From Homalodisca vitripennis (taxonomy: Eukaryota; Arthropoda; Insecta; Hemiptera; Cicadellidae), in assembly GCF_021130785.1 (NCBI RefSeq), contig NC_060214.1, positions 109,447,001-109,511,000 on the forward strand: DNA of 64,000 nt, given 5' to 3'. The position numbers and the translations under genes were made by a program. A model generated the notes under the pieces. It made no database searches. It saw only the letters and a program-made list of their open reading frames with translations, and was not told the origin of the DNA. This document shows positions 59,511 to 64,000 of the stretch, piece after piece. Numbering within the stretch: position 1 is the first letter of the stretch; each line of letters starts with the position of its first letter.

Positions 59511-60929
59511 GTAAGTACAAAACAGTCCCAAATTAGTTTTGGCATACTGCAAAACTCTAAGAGTATTCTACTTGCCTTACTGGATCAACTGTGTCAAGGT
59601 ATAATATTGCTGTTCTATCATTGATTAGCGATTGACTTTTGTATTTTATTACGTATTAAAATTTTTATAAGATGGATTCCTGGAGTGTCTGTGAGTCAGA
59701 AGACTTAATCAATTGGAAAAATGAGTATTCTATTATTGGTTTTATAATTAAGCTGATCACTAAACCTCAGGATAACTGTGGACCTCTCCTGGGGTTCTCC
59801 ACTAAAGATTTTTTTGCAATAAAATAATTTAAAATGCTGGATAGTTGAGATAAGGTTAACGTACTTCGTGGATAATTATGAAATATCTAAACTATTTTAA
59901 CCGCGTGTTCATTCGATTTCTAATAATATTCGTTCATAAACGATTCTACATATTTTCTGCTCGAAAATGATTTAATTATTTGCCTATCGCAGTATCTTGG
60001 TCCTGAACTGTTGTCTAAATCTTTAAAAACCTGAAGGCTTGGCTGTTGGCAGATGATAACGTGGAAAGTTTTATTGATATATTCTATTATTTATGTTTGT
60101 ATTTACTTTTTCTTTTATTACTAGATTATATCTACGTTTTCATTATTACTACTGCTCCTGATGCTAATTAATATCTTTGATGTTTGTTAAGTATATCTTT
60201 ATGATTGAAACGGACGTTTATATAATTGCTAAGTATTTTATTTATGTGTGTGCATGTGTGTATATATGTATGTATACGTATCCTTACATTTTGTTTATGG
60301 ATGTATATATTGGTGTTTTTATCTGAATTATATTTGCAAGTTTTATAGTGTCGAGTTATTTCTTAAGTCTGATAAATTGTTTAAAAATGTATTAATGTAT
60401 ATTTAGTATGCTTGCGTTATATCTATGGTTGTATTCTTAGTGTTTTGTTGAGAGTTGCAGGCACATTGCACATTATAATTAATTCTTACCATCTCTTCAC
60501 AGTAATAAGCTATAGAGGTGGGTATCTACTATGTACGAGGAGTAAGTATTATATTACTTTGTCATATAACATCGTTCTGAATGAATGCGAGATGTGTTTT
60601 AGTACTTAACGTATGATTTTTAATCATGTATACATATTTTAGAAATAAAGCATTTTCTTTTTATTTAAAAGTAAACGTAAAATAAAGGATCTAATATTTA
60701 CCAGGCGAATTTAGGGCTAAGAAGCCCTCTCTAACAGTTTACCTAGAGACCAACGGCTAAAAAACTGTTTTTAACAGCTATAAAATCTAAATAATTCTTT
60801 TTTAAATAACTTATGTTTGTGTTAAAATGCTCATCCACTCCAAATAATACAGCCTAAAAAGAATTTTAAAAACCGGTTAAATGTGTTACAATTGCAGGTA
60901 GACGTTGCTTCCTTACGTGCCCTCGATGA
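59511..60929. other. No gene seen
   Basis: AT-rich. If the promoter at 59.4 kb is real, this would be first-intron sequence. The short frames here are not recognisable. Confidence 0.4.
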
Positions 60930-61090
60930 AATGTTTAATAACGCTCAGCCAAAGTCTTTAGGTGACGTGCAAAATCATCATAATCGATGTTTGTTATGTA
61001 TAAATAAGGTTCATGCAATATCTGAAGGCTATCGATTAGTTTGGTCGATAGATATCGTGCGGACTTACTGACAGATCGAGAGTAACAAGA
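60930..61090 (+). repeat. GCTCAGCCAAA-type dispersed repeat
   Basis: AACGCTCAGCCAAAGTC, GTTATGTATAAATAAGGTTC, GAAGGCTATCGATTAGTTTG and AGATATCGTGCGGACTTACT follow the family order closely. The 62-codon frame (60883-61071) across it is chance. Confidence 0.75.
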
Positions 61091-61740
61091 TTGTCAGTCC
61101 TTCGTGTGGTAGCTCCGCTAACCTCAGTAAATTATTGTTATGTGAGACGCATATTAAAATATAGCCAATGAGATAAAGGCATATAGTTAGTCTCAATTTT
61201 AGTCAACAATGACCCAGGCGTGATAAAACAAGAAGGAATGTTGGATGAAACGAAATGGTGGTTTCTTAAAAAAATGTTGATCTCAGAAATGCTTGAAAAA
61301 AATGTTGAACCCATATAATGGCAACAATTTTAGAATCCAGCAAACTGTTGAGGAATTTAAAGATTGAGAATTCCTACATGTTATATCACTGGCATTACAC
61401 CATTTCGGGGACCTCTTCAAATTCTACTAAAAATTCCTTTGGACTTTGCAAAAGAAAAGAATTAAAATGAAAGAAATCGATTATACAATTCATTAATACT
61501 AACTACGCATTATAAATTGATCTCCTAATCTCCTACTATGAAAAACTTAAGCAATGTTGTGAAAAAATGGAACATATTAGGTCAAGCTCTGATTATTTAT
61601 ATTTGCCTATATATTTATAGTACATAGACGATAGATCTGGATACAAAGTTGTATAAAGTTTTTCCTTATTATTAAATTTATAACATAAAAATTACTGTGT
61701 TGTGTTTTACATAGACAAACTTGAGATATATATATACATA
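61091..61740. other. No gene seen
   Basis: AT-rich; last two bases TA are the left target copy of the transposon that follows. Confidence 0.45.
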
Positions 61741-62137
61741 CAGGGTTAATAAAAAGTCTGGAGACCCCCGACTAATACGGCTCACACGAGAAAAACTAAA
61801 CTCGCCACACATTTATATTATATTATGAGGTACTTTTTGGGCGTAATTAGTGCTTCATTCACAAACCCAAAATGGGGGATTTTGGGGGCAGCTCAAAAAT
61901 TTTAAATGTAAAGCCCCATCAAGTGACCTGTCATTTTCAAGCCCCTGATAAAAGAAAACAAACAACGCAAACTAGAGGTCTCCATCTTAACCCAGTAAAA
62001 AATTACTGCCAATTGAAAATTGTGTAAGCCAGAATAAACTACTTACAACATAGGAATAACTAACTTTTGGGGCAGCTAAAAACTGTCAATTTTAAGCACC
62101 ACTCAGTTGATCTCTCATTTGTTAGGTATTAAAAGGC
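61741..62137. repeat. Left terminal inverted repeat (397 bp)
   Basis: Pairs with 63580-63980. It includes GAAAAACTAAACTCGCCACA, GGGGGATTTTGGGGGCAGC, AAAGCCCCATCAAGTGACC and CTTTTGGGGCAGCTAAAAAC, where transposase binding sites would lie. Confidence 0.95.
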
Positions 62138-62361
62138 AAAACAATCTCAAAACGAAGTATGGGTTTAAATATCAAACCTAGCAAATAACAAAAGTTTAAA
62201 GAAATATTGGGAATTCCTAACTGCAGGAGGACTACATTCCACTAGTTATGGACTTCGTCCCGAATTATCTGTTGTACAATAGTCTTATCATTGTTTCATG
62301 TTTTCAATACCATCAGTGTCTTGCCGTACTCACTTCAGTCACATTATTCCTTAATTTTATC

Positions 62362-63428
62362 ATGGAGCTAAGCGAACAGGAACGTATTACATTGTTAATG
62401 ATGCTTGGATATGGTGATAGAATTCGATCATATGAACAAGTGAGACATTTATTTAATGAAACATTTCCTCATAGAACCCTATATCAAAATCTGCTGTTGA
62501 AAAAACAATTAAACGTTTTGAAGAAACAGGCTCAGTGAAGAATCAGCCTAAGTCTGGAAGACCGAGATCAGCAAGAACTGAAGACCATTGTCTGGAGGTG
62601 TTGATGTCTGTTGTTGAAAACCCGCATGTGTCAACAACTGCTTTGTCAAGAGAAGTGGGGATTTCTCAGGGGTCTGTTTGTAAGATTTTACATGAAAATA
62701 AATACAAGCCATACAAAATTCATCTTGTACACGAGCTGAACGAAGATGACTTCGATCGAAGGGTACAATATTGTGATGAAATGATGAGCAAAATAGATAA
62801 CCAGACATTTAAACTTAAATAATATTGTATTCAGTGACGAAGCAACCTTCATGCTAAACGGGGAAGTAAATAGACACAATTCTCGTCTTTGGAGTGATGT
62901 TAATCCTTACTGGGTGCAATAACAACACACTCAACATCCCGAAAAAATTAACTTTTGGGTAAGTATGATGGGAGGACAAATTATTGGACCATTCATCATT
63001 GAAGGGAACCTTACTGGTGATGTGTACTTAGATATGCTCCAACAACAAATCATTCCAGCAATCCAGGCATCCAGAGATGATTTTGAACAAGCTTGGTTCC
63101 AACAAGCGGAGCACCTCCACATTATAGCCGGTAAGTCCGCCACTACTTGGATAATGTTTTCCCAAATCGATGGATAGGTAGACGTGGGTTTATTGAGTGG
63201 CCCGCCCCATCACCAGACCTGTCACCACTTGACTACTTCATGTGGGGTTATGTCAAAGACAGAGTGTACAAAACAAAGCCACGAGATATTGATGATCTGA
63301 GAAATCGAGTTGTACAGGAAATACATGGGATTCCTCAACAAACATTGCAGCGAGTTGTATCACATGTTTACATCACACTAGCGCATTGTCAAGCCGCTGA
63401 GGGGAAGCGATTTGAACACTTCTTGTGA
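62362..63428 (+). pseudogene. Mariner transposase with frameshifts and a lost catalytic residue
   Basis: The start is chosen at the ATG of MELSEQERITLL, where the N-terminal helix-turn-helix begins. Then come the RFEETGSV and SGRPRSA linker, a second helix-turn-helix (LSREVGISQGSVCKIL), the first catalytic aspartate in [11 protein letters not shown] (about 62835), INFWVSMMGGQIIGPF, and the third catalytic aspartate in SPDLSPLDYFMWGYV (about 63205-63250). The stop is at 63428. Frameshifts lie near 62485, 62820 and around 63085-63150, with in-frame stops near 62920 and 63130. At the position of the second catalytic aspartate (WFQQ-xGAPPH, near 63095) the D is not preserved. Spacing between the second and third sites is about 41 residues, as in DD41D-type mariners. 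The full-length equivalent is about 355 residues, normal for the family. It cannot be active. Confidence 0.93.
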
Positions 63429-63579
63429 AACGTTAAGCTGGTAAGTAATGACAGAGTATCTGCTTAAAAAATACAAAACGATGTTAGAAAATTCTTAATA
63501 AATATCTCTTCTTTTCCTTTATAGGGAACAATAAAAAAATAAGGGTTTCATTACAATTCACCACTTTTCCTAGTTTGTA

Positions 63580-63980
63580 CCTTTTATGAATACCTAACAA
63601 ATGAGAGATCAACTGAGTGGTGCTTAAAAGTGACAGTTTTTAGCTGCCCCAAAAGTTAGTTATTCCTATGTAGTAAGTAGTTTATTCTGGCTTATACAAT
63701 TTTCAATTGGCAGTAATTTTTTACTGGGTTAAGATTCCTTTAGTTTGCGTTGTTTGTTTTCTTTTATCAGGGTCTTGAAAATGACAGGTCACTTGATGGG
63801 GCTTTACATTTAAAATTTTTGAGCTGCCCCCAAAATCCCCCATTTTGGGTTTGTGAATGAAGCACTAATTATGCCCAAAAAGTACCCCATAATATAAAAT
63901 AAATGTGTGGCGAGTTTAGTTTTTCTCGTGTGAGCCGTTACAATATTAGTGGGGGGTCTCCAGACTTTTTATTAACCCTG
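63580..63980. repeat. Right terminal inverted repeat (401 bp)
   Basis: Reverse complement of the left repeat; ends ATTAACCCTG followed by TA. Differences between the arms are few, so they were identical relatively recently. Confidence 0.95.
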
Positions 63981-63997
63981 TATATATATATATATAT
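63981..63997. repeat. (TA)n tract at the insertion site
   Basis: Short TA repeat containing the right target duplication. Confidence 0.9.
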
Positions 63998-64000
63998 CAT

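Larger units (their letters stand above)
61741..63980 (+). mobile_element. Long-TIR mariner-type transposon (2.24 kb)
   Basis: The termini are CAGGGTTAATAAAAAGTCTG and its complement, each flanked by TA (61739-61740 and 63981-63982). The inverted repeats are exceptionally long, about 397 and 401 bp, and nearly identical. The left arm lacks a short TGTAA segment near its tip and one arm has an extra CAT near its inner end. Between them lies a plus-strand transposase remnant. Right next to the 3' end is a TA microsatellite. Confidence 0.95.

Noticed and set aside
59248..59520. 90-codon minus-strand frame over the X-box region
   Set aside because: No recognisable domain, and it overlaps a better explained promoter-like signal. 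Kept only as non-coding.

Overview
The window is AT-rich, repeat-dense animal DNA. The families it carries (long-TIR mariner elements, a CR1-like retrotransposon with a PHD-finger ORF1, Helitron-like elements, abundant TA microsatellites, an arthropod-style initiator) fit an arthropod, most likely an insect; a hemipteran is plausible but the sequence alone does not prove it. There is no bacterial gene organisation, no operon and no CRISPR. I found no confidently intact host protein-coding gene. The window reads as intergenic or intronic DNA built from layers of decayed mobile elements.

Layout. 0-3 kb: a long inverted-repeat element and the right end of a mariner-type element. 3-10 kb: a Helitron-like element, short dispersed repeats and a 126-bp tandem duplication. 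10.6-11.5 kb: a 97-bp tandem satellite. 11.7-18 kb: dispersed repeats and a heavily decayed non-LTR reverse transcriptase on the minus strand. 17.0 kb: a solo copy of the satellite-bearing locus. 19.5-20.9 kb: a 1.36-kb mariner with a broken transposase. 22.9-25.1 kb: dispersed repeats and one coding-like block. 26.0-26.4 kb: a degenerate piece of 18S rRNA. 27.3-30.2 kb: a 47-bp minisatellite, a second Helitron-like element, more repeats and a CpG-rich block. 31.9-34.8 kb: a 98-bp satellite (about 28 units) homologous to the 97-bp array but inverted relative to it. 35-43 kb: a tandem duplication full of CT and TA microsatellites, plus other repeats. 43.85-44.57 kb: a long-TIR MITE. 46.6-47.3 kb: a foldback element with an 8-bp target duplication. 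51.5-57.4 kb: a nearly full-length but frameshifted CR1-like retrotransposon, minus strand, ending in a TG repeat. 59.3-59.5 kb: the best candidate host regulatory sequence, a perfect 18-bp RFX X-box palindrome about 115 bp upstream of a correctly spaced TATA box and initiator. 61.7-64.0 kb: a 2.24-kb mariner with ~400-bp TIRs and a dead transposase.

The most unusual structure is the satellite family. Two tandem arrays 21 kb apart, in opposite orientation, share one ancestral ~97/98-bp unit and also share flanking sequence with each other and with a solo, unexpanded copy at 17.0 kb. This suggests a dispersed element whose internal unit has amplified independently at two insertion sites, with later 392-bp higher-order duplication in the larger array.
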